A stretch of DNA of 64,000 nucleotides from Nitrospinaceae bacterium (GTDB taxonomy: Bacteria > Nitrospinota > Nitrospinia > Nitrospinales > Nitrospinaceae): the NCBI GenBank assembly GCA_024644405.1, contig JAHELC010000002.1:220869-284868 (forward strand), in the 5' to 3' direction. The notes under the pieces were generated by a model. That model had not been told where the DNA came from. It did no database searches and saw nothing but the letters and a program-made list of their open reading frames with translations. A program made the translations under genes and the position numbers. Shown piece by piece: positions 7,541-16,009 of the stretch; the stretch's first letter is position 1, and the number at the start of each line of letters is the position of its first letter.

Positions 7541-9373
7541 TTATTTTTCGGGCGTCGCGGGTTGCGTGCCTTCTGTCGTGGTATTGGGGTCGGGATTGCG
7601 GGAGCTCAATAGAGAGCGCTCCTGAGGAAGAAAAACATCGAAACAGGTACCGCGGCCCGGTTCACTCTCCACTCCAATGTGGCCGGCAAAACGTTCCACA
7701 ATCTGTTTGACCGTCGGCAGTCCCAATCCCACGCCTTCTTCGCGGGTGGTGAAAAAGGGATCGAAGATACTTTCCTGCTCTTCCGGGGGAATGCCCCGGC
7801 CCTGATCTTCAACGATGATCACCACGCCACGACGATTCGTTTCAAACTTCTTGTGTTTGTAGCCTTCCACTTTTTTAATGGTCATTGTCAGGTTGCCCGA
7901 TTTATCCATGGCCTGGATCCCATTGATGCACAGGTTCCATATCATTTGTTTGATCTGGGCTTCTTCGCTCTGAATGATGATGTGGTCGGGCGGGGCCACC
8001 AGTTGGATGTTGATACTCGGGTCATATTCATTACTGTTTTTCATGAGAATGATGATGTCCTGCAGCAATTGCGTTAAATCGATCACCGTACTCTTGCTTT
8101 TACGCGGCTGGGCATAGGACAGAAAGTCGGTGACGATCTCGTTGACCCGCTCTGTCTCCTTGAGAACGATATTCATCAACTGCTGTTGTTGTGCGTCTGT
8201 CTTCAGGGTGCCTTGCAGGACCTGGATGGAACCGCTGAGGGAAGCCAGGGGATTGCGGATTTCATGGGCCAGACCCGCAGAGAATTTCCCTACCGCCGCC
8301 AATTGCTCCGACTGTTTCATTTTCTCTTCCATTTTATGGATCTCGGTCCGGTCTTCGAACACGCAGATATATCCCTCCAACTGCTGTTCGAGATTTTTTT
8401 TGGCATCCGCTTCCGGGCTCAACAGGTAGCTGATTTTCATGGAAATCAATATGGTTTCACCATCCCGCCGGGTGCATTCTCCCTCCATATGGTGGGGCAT
8501 GGAAAATTCCTTATCTTTGTCCACGAATAAATCATTCAACTCTTTCATCGGCAACAACTGGTAACAATACTTGCCGATGCATTCGCCCTGAGAAAACCCG
8601 GTGATGCTTTCACAGGCCAGGTTGACGGCCGTGACGCGTCCTTCAAGATCGGTGGTCATCAAGCCATTGACCATATGCTGGACGACGTTCCGGTGAAACT
8701 CCTGAAGTTTTTTAAAGTCTATATTTTTGGTTTGAAGCTCATCTTTGATGAGTCTCAGTCGGTTGTTGAGAATACTGCTGAGATACGCCACGGCGAAAAA
8801 GGAAGCGATATTCAGGGCAATCGTGTAAAACAGGTAAGCCCCCTGATAGGACACCGTGGATTTGTGGAAAAAATAAATCGGATTGATCACATTGAAGTAT
8901 TCCAGGTCCACCAGCAGTCCGTAAATGATACTGGCTCCGGAAGCGGTCAAATAACACGCGGCCCGGGGAAGCATGACGCTTGAGCCGACGATTACAAACA
9001 GGAATAAAAAGGATAGGGGGCTTTCTACTCCTCCGGTGGTGAATATAATGCCGCCGACCACGCACAGATCTCCCAGGACCTGGAACCAGGCGACGGACAG
9101 CAGATTCATTTGTATGCGCAGAAAAAGGGCGCTGGCCAGCGCTAGAAAGTAAGCGGCGCACAGAACTGCGCTCAGGGGAACAATGGGGGTTTCCTGGAGA
9201 GAGTTACGCTCAAAGGCGATGACCAGCAGAAGAAACCCGGTCAGGAAAACGATCCGCAAAACCATGATCGTTTTTACCCGCAGGAGAAGTTCCTTGTCCG
9301 GGTTTTCCCGCGTTGCATTCATAACGTTACCAGGCGGAATCAGAGCCATTTTTTGGCGGAGCCCTTCCAGCAC
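7541..9373 (-). CDS. pilS: Membrane sensor histidine kinase, PilS-like
   Basis: A 610-residue kinase. Six hydrophobic helices lie at about 35-195 (PilS-type input module; TTGGVESPLSFLFLFV is typical). A PAS domain is at about 230-340 (NGLMTTDLEGRVTAVN), HisKA with the phosphoacceptor histidine in LAHEIRNPLASLSGS near 370, and HATPase_c at about 480-590 (N box NLCINGIQAM, G1 DQGRGIPP, G2 GVGLGLPTVKQIV). All catalytic motifs are present. It probably autophosphorylates and activates an NtrC-like PilR regulator of sigma-54 pilin promoters, but no pilR is visible in the window. It starts 15 bases after pilC in the same operon. M18 (MNATRENPD) is an alternative start. Confidence 0.8.
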   Translation of the reverse strand: MLEGLRQKMALIPPGNVMNATRENPDKELLLRVKTIMVLRIVFLTGFLLLVIAFERNSLQETPIVPLSAVLCAAYFLALASALFLRIQMNLLSVAWFQVLGDLCVVGGIIFTTGGVESPLSFLFLFVIVGSSVMLPRAACYLTASGASIIYGLLVDLEYFNVINPIYFFHKSTVSYQGAYLFYTIALNIASFFAVAYLSSILNNRLRLIKDELQTKNIDFKKLQEFHRNVVQHMVNGLMTTDLEGRVTAVNLACESITGFSQGECIGKYCYQLLPMKELNDLFVDKDKEFSMPHHMEGECTRRDGETILISMKISYLLSPEADAKKNLEQQLEGYICVFEDRTEIHKMEEKMKQSEQLAAVGKFSAGLAHEIRNPLASLSGSIQVLQGTLKTDAQQQQLMNIVLKETERVNEIVTDFLSYAQPRKSKSTVIDLTQLLQDIIILMKNSNEYDPSINIQLVAPPDHIIIQSEEAQIKQMIWNLCINGIQAMDKSGNLTMTIKKVEGYKHKKFETNRRGVVIIVEDQGRGIPPEEQESIFDPFFTTREEGVGLGLPTVKQIVERFAGHIGVESEPGRGTCFDVFLPQERSLLSSRNPDPNTTTEGTQPATPEK

Positions 9374-9388
9374 TTGGGATAGGGAGGC

Positions 9389-10582
9389 TTAAACGGTTTC
9401 GCCCATTTTGAAGATCGGAAGATACATGGCCACCACGATAAAACCCACCACGATGCCCAGAAAAACCATCAGCATGGGTTCGAGAAGAGCCGTTAGACCT
9501 TCAACCGCGGTATCCACTTCTTCGTCGTAAAAATCGGCGATTTTGGACAACATGGCATCCAGGGCACCGGCCGACTCACCGACATCGATCATCTGGATCA
9601 CCATCGGAGGGAAAACATTTTCACGGGCAAGCGGAGCGGCGATGGTTTCACCTTCCTTGATGGCTTCAATTGAATTCAAAATGGCAATCTCGACAATCTT
9701 GTTGCCCGCAGTCCGGGCACAAATGTCCATACCCTCAATCAGAGGCACACCGCTGGCGAGCAGGGTGCCCAGGGTCCGGGAAAACTTGGCCGTCGATACT
9801 TTACGAATGAGCATACCGAAAACGGGAAGCTTCAAGGCAAACCGATCGATTTCAATATTACCGCGTTCGGTGGCGTATACTTTTTTGAACAAAATGAAAA
9901 ACAGAACGGGCCCGCCGAGAATGTAATACCATTGGTTCCTGAAAAAATCACTGATGTCCATGACCAGCGCGGTGGGCCCGGGCAATTCCGCACCGCCACC
10001 TGAAAACATGGTGGCAAACGTGGGAATGACGAATACCATCAGAAACGCAACAACCGTGACAGCAACGGTTATAATCGCTCCCGGGTAGACCATGGCGGAT
10101 TTTACTTTCTTTTTCAGGGCCAGCGCTTTTTCAATGTAGTTGGCCAACCGTCCCAGGATGGTGTCCAGAATACCCCCGGCTTCTCCGGCTTCCACGAGGT
10201 TGGCATAGAGGGAATTGAACACCTTCGGATGTTTTCTCATGGCATCGGAAAGGTTGCTTCCGGATTCGATATCCGCTTTAACTTTCGTGATGACTTCGCC
10301 GAAGCTGGGGTTGTCGGCCTGCTTTCCCAGAATTTCCAGGCATTGCACCAGGGGAAGACCTGCGTCTACCATCGTGGAAAACTGGCGGGTGAAGATTACA
10401 ATGTCCCGCTCAGTAATCGGCTTTTTATTGCTGAGGAAATCGCTTTCGAATTTCTTCTTGACGCGGGTAACGGCAATGTTCCTGGATTTCAGCTTCGCAA
10501 GGGCGCCTTGTTCGTCTTCGGCTTCAATCTCGCCGCTTTGAACCTTACCCTTGATCGTTGTTTTGTATTTATATGTCGGCAT
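9389..10582 (-). CDS. pilC: Type IV pilus inner-membrane platform protein PilC
   Basis: A 397-residue member of the GspF/PilC family. The N-terminal cytoplasmic part (MPTYKYKTTIKGKVQSGEI) is the classic PilC opening. Two T2SSF domains occupy about 70-195 and 270-395, each ending in membrane helices (AIITVAVTVVAFLMVFVIPTF; MLMVFLGIVVGFIVVAMYLPIF). The conserved ARTAGN and GESAGALDAML motifs are present. It anchors the extension and retraction ATPases to the pilus base. Operon order upstream is pilT, a pilT paralogue, a zinc-ribbon gene and a cNMP gene. pilB and major pilins are not in the window. Confidence 0.93.
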   Translation of the reverse strand: MPTYKYKTTIKGKVQSGEIEAEDEQGALAKLKSRNIAVTRVKKKFESDFLSNKKPITERDIVIFTRQFSTMVDAGLPLVQCLEILGKQADNPSFGEVITKVKADIESGSNLSDAMRKHPKVFNSLYANLVEAGEAGGILDTILGRLANYIEKALALKKKVKSAMVYPGAIITVAVTVVAFLMVFVIPTFATMFSGGGAELPGPTALVMDISDFFRNQWYYILGGPVLFFILFKKVYATERGNIEIDRFALKLPVFGMLIRKVSTAKFSRTLGTLLASGVPLIEGMDICARTAGNKIVEIAILNSIEAIKEGETIAAPLARENVFPPMVIQMIDVGESAGALDAMLSKIADFYDEEVDTAVEGLTALLEPMLMVFLGIVVGFIVVAMYLPIFKMGETV

Positions 10583-10602
10583 ATCCTGTTAGAATCCTCA
10601 AC

Positions 10603-11022
10603 CTAATGTTGCGATGAAAAGGAAGAAATAATACTACGCGTTTTTTCCAACTCCAGGCCGATCTTGGACAATTGGTCACTGGTATAGCGCAACCGGTCGA
10701 CCAGGGCTTTGACAATAGCCCGCACATCCTCCGGAAGTTTGGATACAATATCTTCAAACTGTTCCCTTTCAATGACGCCTATGGTCACGTTGCCCACCGC
10801 TACCACACTGGCGCTTCTGACAGACTGGGAAATCAGACCCATTTCTCCAAATACTTCGCCTTTGCTCAAGGTATTGATCAGAATACTTTTCTTGTCCACC
10901 TTTTTAGTGATGCTTACTTTTCCCTCAAAAATGATGTAGGCGTTGTTGCTGACAATGCCTTCTGAAACAATAACGTCGCCATTGGCGTATCTTTGAATGT
11001 TTGGTGTTTCTTGAAATGACAT
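10603..11022 (-). CDS. Single-domain cyclic-nucleotide-binding protein
   Basis: A 139-residue protein consisting of one cNMP-binding beta-roll (about 8-115) and a C-terminal helix. The phosphate-binding cassette is recognisable as GEVFGEMGLISQSVRSASVVA (shown in part), with the expected Glu and Arg. No DNA-binding domain is attached, so it is not a CRP-type regulator. Its position between pilC and a zinc-ribbon protein in a pilus operon suggests that cAMP, cGMP or a related nucleotide modulates pilus motor activity. That role is inference. It starts two bases after the upstream gene's stop, so translation is probably coupled. Confidence 0.8.
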   Translation of the reverse strand: MSFQETPNIQRYANGDVIVSEGIVSNNAYIIFEGKVSITKKVDKKSILINTLSKGEVFGEMGLISQSVRSASVVAVGNVTIGVIEREQFEDIVSKLPEDVRAIVKALVDRLRYTSDQLSKIGLELEKTRSIISSFSSQH

Positions 11023-11024
11023 GA

Positions 11025-11675
11025 TTAAAGTTTGCCGAGAGCGGTCATGGTTTCTCTATAAACTTTGTAAAATGTATCATTGTCTCCAATCGATTTCTTC
11101 AATATAGTTTCCAGCTGGTCCATTTCCTTTTGATTGATGACCAGATTCACACTATAGGCCAGGGCTTCCATATTATCCAACGTTTTAAAATTGTCACCCA
11201 CGAGGGCCACAAACGTCTTGCGCCGGGTATCCATGGTCATATCCCTGATATATTCATAGAGAGGGCTGGTTTCCAAAGTCGTGTCCCCGAATTTTTCATG
11301 AAACACAACCACATGATATTGATTGAATCTCAGTTTATGCACCGCATGTTCAGGGGATTTCGCCCTTTGAAGTTTATACTCCAATTCGGTTAAGGCGTTG
11401 GTCCAGAGTTCGTCGTTTTTCCTATCCAGGATAAGCGCGATCTTGTCGTGCTCGTCGTAGATTTCAATTTCTTCTTCATCTTCAAACTCTTCATCGACCA
11501 CCATGGAGGAGGCGTCCAGGGATTCGGCAGGATGCGACGCCGCGGGTTTTAAATGCTGATCCACCCGCATCTTGGTCTTGCAGCTGGGACAGGTCAGACT
11601 GAACGCCTGTCCTTTGGGGATTTTATTGTCGGGTATATTGATTTCTTTGGCGCAACTGGAACATTCTACTTGCAT
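11025..11675 (-). CDS. Zinc-ribbon protein with a receiver-like C-terminal domain
   Basis: A 216-residue protein. An MJ0042-type zinc ribbon spans residues 5-40 (CSSCAKEINIP...CPSCKTKM). An acidic linker (EEFEDEEEIEIYDEHD) follows. The last 140 residues (IALILDRKNDELW to the C-terminus) have the alternating strand/helix pattern of a response-regulator receiver, with FVALVGDNF and NLVINQKEMDQL resembling the strand 4 and strand 5 regions. The phosphoacceptor aspartate expected after strand 3 (HVVVFHEKFGD) is not clear, so this would be a pseudo-receiver. Such proteins occur in deltaproteobacterial pilus operons. Function unknown; pilus motor regulation is an inference from context. Confidence 0.65.
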   Translation of the reverse strand: MQVECSSCAKEINIPDNKIPKGQAFSLTCPSCKTKMRVDQHLKPAASHPAESLDASSMVVDEEFEDEEEIEIYDEHDKIALILDRKNDELWTNALTELEYKLQRAKSPEHAVHKLRFNQYHVVVFHEKFGDTTLETSPLYEYIRDMTMDTRRKTFVALVGDNFKTLDNMEALAYSVNLVINQKEMDQLETILKKSIGDNDTFYKVYRETMTALGKL

Positions 11676-11702
11676 GCCGATATCTCCAATAGGCGGGTTC
11701 GA

Positions 11703-12902
11703 TCAGGCCCGCTTCTTCTTCAGTTTACCCTTCCCGGCGGTTTGCTTGGCATAGCTGTCATCCATGGAAAGACCTTCGATATCCGTGGTTTTCTCGCCTT
11801 TGCTGGCCTTGATGCTGTCTATCCCGCGGGCCACGATCGCTTTACGGGTGGCATAGCCTTTGGCGGTTTGCTCGGAAATCAAACCTTGCGAGTACAACTT
11901 GACAATGTGCTGATCGAAGGTCCACATGCCGTAGGCATCGCCATCTCGAACGATGTCATAAAAAGTCTTTTCGTCGGATTCACCATTCAGAATCGTATCT
12001 TTCACCCGCATGTTGTTGCTCATGATTTCGAGCAGGGCCACGCGTCCGCCGCCTTCTTTGGGCACCAGTCTTTGACTGATAACCCACCGCAAAGTATCGG
12101 CCAGTCGAATGCGGATCTGCTGCTCCTCTTCCTGTCCGAACATGCCGACAATCCGGTTGATGGTCTGGCCGGCGTCAACGGTATGCAAGGTGCTCATGAC
12201 CAGGTGCCCGGTTTCGGCGGCGCTCATGCCGATTTCGACGGTTTCCCGGTCGCGCATTTCACCCACCAGAATGACCTTGGGGGCCTGACGCAAAGCCGCC
12301 CTGAGGCCCGTGGAAAAAGCGTCAAAGTCGCTCCCCAGTTCCCGCTGGTTGAACGTGGCCTTGTGATGGGGGTGTACAAATTCCACCGGGTCTTCCAGGG
12401 TAATGACGTGTACGGCCTTCTCATGATTGATCTTGTTGAGCAGGGCCGCCAGGGTGGTGGTTTTACCGCTACCGGTGGCGCCCGTTACCAGAATCAATCC
12501 GTTTTTCTCTTCCGAGGCCTTGGCAAACTGCGGCGGCAATTTTAATTCTTCAATCGTGGGAATCCGGGTTTCCAGTTTTCTTAAAACTATACTGTAATTG
12601 CCGCGCTGGGAAAAAATATTGACACGGAAGCGGGCTTTGCCCTGGATAAAGTACGAACAGTCGCAGGAACCGCTCCTGAGTATGATTTCCGTCAGCCGCC
12701 GGTCCGAGTTGATCAGATTCAAGGCGATCACCTCGGCCTGAAACGGGGTTATTTTCGGAACCGGAGGGTTGACTTTGACTTCTGTCAGCTTACCGTTGGA
12801 TTCCACCTGAAAAGGCTGGCCGACCGTGATATTGAGGTCGGAGATATTCCCAAAAGACTCCAGCATGGTCGTCAAAATATAATCTACTTCTGCTTTTCTC
12901 AT
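11703..12902 (-). CDS. PilT/PilU-family secretion ATPase (second retraction ATPase)
   Basis: A 399-residue hexameric ATPase of the GspE/PilT family. Walker A is GATGSGKTTT (about 145-154), Asp box around TLEDPVEFVH, Walker B PKVILVGEMRD, and the His box SAAETGHLVMSTLHTVDAGQ (in part). The family-typical AIRNLIRE-like C-terminus is replaced by a lysine-rich tail (KGKLKKKRA). It lies 7 bases after pilT. Compared with pilT it has a divergent N-terminus and the longer C-terminus, as PilU or PilT2 proteins do. Probably an auxiliary retraction motor. Confidence 0.85.
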   Translation of the reverse strand: MRKAEVDYILTTMLESFGNISDLNITVGQPFQVESNGKLTEVKVNPPVPKITPFQAEVIALNLINSDRRLTEIILRSGSCDCSYFIQGKARFRVNIFSQRGNYSIVLRKLETRIPTIEELKLPPQFAKASEEKNGLILVTGATGSGKTTTLAALLNKINHEKAVHVITLEDPVEFVHPHHKATFNQRELGSDFDAFSTGLRAALRQAPKVILVGEMRDRETVEIGMSAAETGHLVMSTLHTVDAGQTINRIVGMFGQEEEQQIRIRLADTLRWVISQRLVPKEGGGRVALLEIMSNNMRVKDTILNGESDEKTFYDIVRDGDAYGMWTFDQHIVKLYSQGLISEQTAKGYATRKAIVARGIDSIKASKGEKTTDIEGLSMDDSYAKQTAGKGKLKKKRA

Positions 12903-12909
12903 GGGCTAC

Positions 12910-13983
12910 CTATAAAAATTCCGGGGGCTCTTTCAGAAACTGGACAAACCGCTCTTTGACGATGGCCTTGTCATAAGCGTCTTCCGGACTGATTTTCTTG
13001 GCCTGCAGCGATTCCAATATGGCGTCGTCCAAAGACTGCATCCCAAATTTTTTACCGGTCTGAATCACGGAAGGTATTTGAAACGTCTTTCCCTCACGAA
13101 TCAGATTGGATGTCGCCGGAGTGACCACCAGAATTTCCAAAACCGCAATCCGGCCTTTCTTGTCAATCCGCTTGAACAGGTTCTGAGCCACCACCCCTTT
13201 TAAACTTTCGGACAGGGTGGTACGAATTTGCGCTTGCTGGTTTGCGGGAAATACGTCGATCACACGATCCACGGTTTTCGCGGCGCTCTGGGTATGCAAG
13301 GTGCCGAAGACCAGGTGACCGGTGGAAGCCGCTTCCAAAGCCAGCTCGATGGTTTCCAGATCCCGCATTTCGCCGACCAGAATGATGTCCGGATCCTCAC
13401 GCAGAGCTCCCCGCAGCGCGGATTTAAAACTTTGCGTGTGCAATCCCACCTCGCGATGGTTGACCACACAGGACTGGCTTTTATGTACAAACTCGACGGG
13501 GTCTTCAACGGTGAGGATGTGCGATTTTTTGTTGCGGTTGACAAAATCAATCATCGCCGCCAACGTGGTGGACTTGCCACTGCCGGTGGGACCGGTGACC
13601 AGCACCATCCCCTTGTGCAACATCGCCAGCTTGTTGAGTACGGGCGGCAGACCCAATTGCTCCGCCGTCAGAATTTCGCTGGGGATTTCACGGAAGACCG
13701 CACCGATGCCCCACTTCTGCTGAAAGAAATTGCACCGGTAGCGGGCCAGATTCGGCACTTCGTAACCAAAATCAATGTCTCCGGTTTCTTCAAACACCTT
13801 GATTTTGTTTTCAGGACAAATCTCATAAAGTATGGACTTCAGTTCGTCATTCTCCATGAGTTTGTATTTGACCCGTTCCATTTCCCCGTGGACACGCAAT
13901 ATCGGCTGAGAACCTGAAACCAGGTGGAGGTCGGATGCCCCCTGATCATTCATCAATTTAAAAAATGCGTCAATTTTTGCCAT
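12910..13983 (-). CDS. pilT: Type IV pilus retraction ATPase PilT
   Basis: A 357-residue cytoplasmic motor that depolymerises pili. It opens with the N-domain motif QGASDLHLVSGSQPILRVHG. Walker A is GPTGSGKST at about 130-138, then TVEDPVEFVH, Walker B DIILVGEMRDLETI and His box TGHLVFGTLHT. Length matches the family (about 345-370). Its partner gene downstream is a second PilT-like ATPase, so this organism has two retraction-type motors in one operon. It starts 7 bases after the RodZ-like gene. Confidence 0.92.
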   Translation of the reverse strand: MAKIDAFFKLMNDQGASDLHLVSGSQPILRVHGEMERVKYKLMENDELKSILYEICPENKIKVFEETGDIDFGYEVPNLARYRCNFFQQKWGIGAVFREIPSEILTAEQLGLPPVLNKLAMLHKGMVLVTGPTGSGKSTTLAAMIDFVNRNKKSHILTVEDPVEFVHKSQSCVVNHREVGLHTQSFKSALRGALREDPDIILVGEMRDLETIELALEAASTGHLVFGTLHTQSAAKTVDRVIDVFPANQQAQIRTTLSESLKGVVAQNLFKRIDKKGRIAVLEILVVTPATSNLIREGKTFQIPSVIQTGKKFGMQSLDDAILESLQAKKISPEDAYDKAIVKERFVQFLKEPPEFL

Positions 13984-13989
13984 AAAGAG

Positions 13990-14967
13990 TTAGTTCAGCT
14001 GTTCTGCGTTAACGGTTAAGTTGCGAATTACATTGTCCGGACTTTCCGGCAATTCCAACTGCTGGCCATTCAAGATCAACTGGGTGGCCCGCCGGTTGCC
14101 GATGGTCATCACAATCGCGTTTTTCGCCTGGATCGTTTTAATGCCATCCGGCGGCAAAATGAAATCCTGATCGCGCTGATCGTCGACCCTCAGGTTAAAC
14201 CACGAATTCTCGTTCACCCGGATCACCAGCTTTAACGATGGATCGCCCAATGCGGCCTCAGTGGCGGGCTCCATCGACTCGGGAACTGATTGATCTTGAA
14301 GGTCTTTAATTATAACATCTTTTTCAGAAACTGTAACTGTATTTTTAATAGGCCGTTGGGCCTCAGGGGTCTGGGCGGTGGCGTCTCCAGGGTCCGCCTC
14401 TGCCGGGGTTTCCGAAGGCCCTGCGGAATCTGTCTGGATCGATTCGGGGTCCGGGCTTCCCGCTGTGTTGACCCCCTCTTCTGAGACTGTGGATTCGGCC
14501 TCGCCGGCAACTTCCGGCAAACTGTTATCGACCGTCAATGGAGTTGCCAGCCGGGTTTGCTGGGATTGGCCGCCATTTTCGCCCCTGTCGGAGGTGATCC
14601 AGTAAACTCCACCGAGAATGACCAATAACGCCAGCCCAAACCCGACAACCGCTTGCATCGGGAAGACGAATTGGGGTGGTTCTTCACTGGGTGGCGGGGG
14701 AGCCGTATCGGGGGTGACGGGGTCTTCGTGTTTGCTGCCGGATTCGTGGTAAGCCGCCAACAATTCATCCACATTCGACCCTATGGCCTGGCCATAAGAC
14801 CGGATAAAGCCCTTGATGAACACGTCTCCCGGCAGATCCTCGAACCGGCTTTCCTCGAGTGCCCGCAGAAAACGGATACTGATTTTTGTGGATTGAGCGA
14901 TATCGTCCAGCGGAACCCCACGCAGCTCTCTCTCATGTTTTAAATAGGATCCAAAATCTTCGGGCAT
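13990..14967 (-). CDS. RodZ-like helix-turn-helix membrane protein
   Basis: A 325-residue protein. A Xre-type HTH_25 domain lies at residues 5-70 (SYLKHERELRGVPLDDIAQ; FIKGFIRSYGQAIG), one membrane helix at about 105-125 (AVVGFGLALLVILGGVYWI), a 100-residue Ser/Pro/Glu-rich periplasmic linker, and a DUF4115 domain at about 230-305 (LKLVIRVNENSWFNLRVDD). This is the RodZ arrangement. RodZ links MreB to the cell-shape machinery, but RodZ-like proteins are frequently encoded with type IV pilus genes. The gene abuts the TPR lipoprotein gene by one base, so a pilus biogenesis role is possible here. Confidence 0.8.
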   Translation of the reverse strand: MPEDFGSYLKHERELRGVPLDDIAQSTKISIRFLRALEESRFEDLPGDVFIKGFIRSYGQAIGSNVDELLAAYHESGSKHEDPVTPDTAPPPPSEEPPQFVFPMQAVVGFGLALLVILGGVYWITSDRGENGGQSQQTRLATPLTVDNSLPEVAGEAESTVSEEGVNTAGSPDPESIQTDSAGPSETPAEADPGDATAQTPEAQRPIKNTVTVSEKDVIIKDLQDQSVPESMEPATEAALGDPSLKLVIRVNENSWFNLRVDDQRDQDFILPPDGIKTIQAKNAIVMTIGNRRATQLILNGQQLELPESPDNVIRNLTVNAEQLN

Positions 14968-14968
14968 A

Positions 14969-15757
14969 TTATTGGTTTAAAGACAATGTATTTAAGATTT
15001 GCTGCGAAGCCTTGGCCTGTTCACTTAGAGGTTCCAAATGAATGACTTCACTAAAGTGTTTCCTGGCTTTACTGAATTTGTTGCGTTTGTAGTAAATCTC
15101 GGCCAAAGCGAAATGGGCGCTGGGCAACTTGGGATTCATCTCCAATGCCTTTATCAGAGAGGCTTGAGCCAGGTCCAGACGATTTTCTTCCTTGTAAATC
15201 AACGCCAGATTCAAACGAATCTTGTCGCTGTCATTAATGTCCAACGCCCTCAGCCAGGCCTTTTCCGCCTTGGTCAGATCCCCTTTCCGGTATTCGCTGT
15301 AGGCCAGCCAATTGTAAAGTTGAACGGGATTAACCACATTGGGTTGATTCAAAGCCAGCCTTAAATAATGAGTGGCGTCTTCCCACTGGCTCTTCTGCAT
15401 ATACAATCGGCCCAGCATGCGATAGGAGATCATGTATTCCGGTTGGACTTTAATAGCGCTCAGGTACATTTTTTCAGCTTTATCGAGCTTCCTGTCTTTA
15501 AAGTAGGCATCGCCCAGTCCCACACGATAGAGGGGTTCCTTCGGCGACAGCCGGATGGCTTCCATGATTTTTTGATACTTTTCTTTCTTCGAATTTCCGG
15601 GATTTTGAGACTCTTCATACTTCTTCTGAGCTAACAGCTTTTTTTCGGAGGTGCTGACGACGGTTGCACAACCTGCTGACCCCAGAAGCAGGCCTGCTAA
15701 AATTGAACACAGGAGCCAGGTGGTGAAAGTTGAAGGATGTTGGGAAGGCATGTTCAT
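14969..15757 (-). CDS. TPR lipoprotein, PilF/PilW-like
   Basis: A 262-residue lipoprotein. The signal peptide ends in the lipobox LLGSAGC. Five or six tetratricopeptide repeats follow (for example PLYRVGLGDAYFKDRKLDKA, AEKAWLRALDIND, PSAHFALAEIYYKRNKF). Outer-membrane TPR lipoproteins of this size (PilF/PilW, Tgl) act as pilotins for the PilQ secretin. As first gene of a pilus operon this is the likely job. I choose the ATG at 15757 because GAGGA lies seven bases upstream. An ATG at 15769 lies inside the putative operator region and has no ribosome site. Confidence 0.75.
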   Translation of the reverse strand: MNMPSQHPSTFTTWLLCSILAGLLLGSAGCATVVSTSEKKLLAQKKYEESQNPGNSKKEKYQKIMEAIRLSPKEPLYRVGLGDAYFKDRKLDKAEKMYLSAIKVQPEYMISYRMLGRLYMQKSQWEDATHYLRLALNQPNVVNPVQLYNWLAYSEYRKGDLTKAEKAWLRALDINDSDKIRLNLALIYKEENRLDLAQASLIKALEMNPKLPSAHFALAEIYYKRNKFSKARKHFSEVIHLEPLSEQAKASQQILNTLSLNQ

Positions 15758-15769
15758 AGATTTCCTCAT

Positions 15770-15822
15770 ATTTGATATAAATAAATTACTCCAATTATAT
15801 CAAATACTTAAAAACTATTCAA
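15770..15822 (-). promoter_or_regulatory. Pilus operon promoter with overlapping palindrome
   Basis: On the minus strand TTGAAT (15817-15822) and TATAAT (15794-15799) are 17 bases apart, a good sigma-70 promoter. A perfect 11-bp inverted repeat, ATTTGATATAA (15770-15780) and TTATATCAAAT (15795-15805), overlaps the -10 element. It could be an operator or a leader hairpin. Confidence 0.55.
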
Positions 15823-15944
15823 TCAATTCAGGGTACAGGTTGTGGAAATGTAAATATGATCATAGATTAACCGAAAATCAAGAAGGGGGGAAATAAATTT
15901 CAAAGAAAATCCGGCGGTGGGTTTACCGGAAAGAAGATCCCTGC

Positions 15945-15980
15945 AAACAAAAAGCCCTCCCCGTTTTAAAGGGAGGGCTG
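15945..15980 (-). terminator. Terminator of hpnH
   Basis: On the minus strand AGCCCTCCC - TTTAAAACGG - GGAGGGCT followed by TTTTTG: nine-base stem and T-run, 30 bases after the hpnH stop. Confidence 0.85.
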
Positions 15981-16009
15981 GTGGTTCTTATCGACGGGAA
16001 AAAGGTGGT

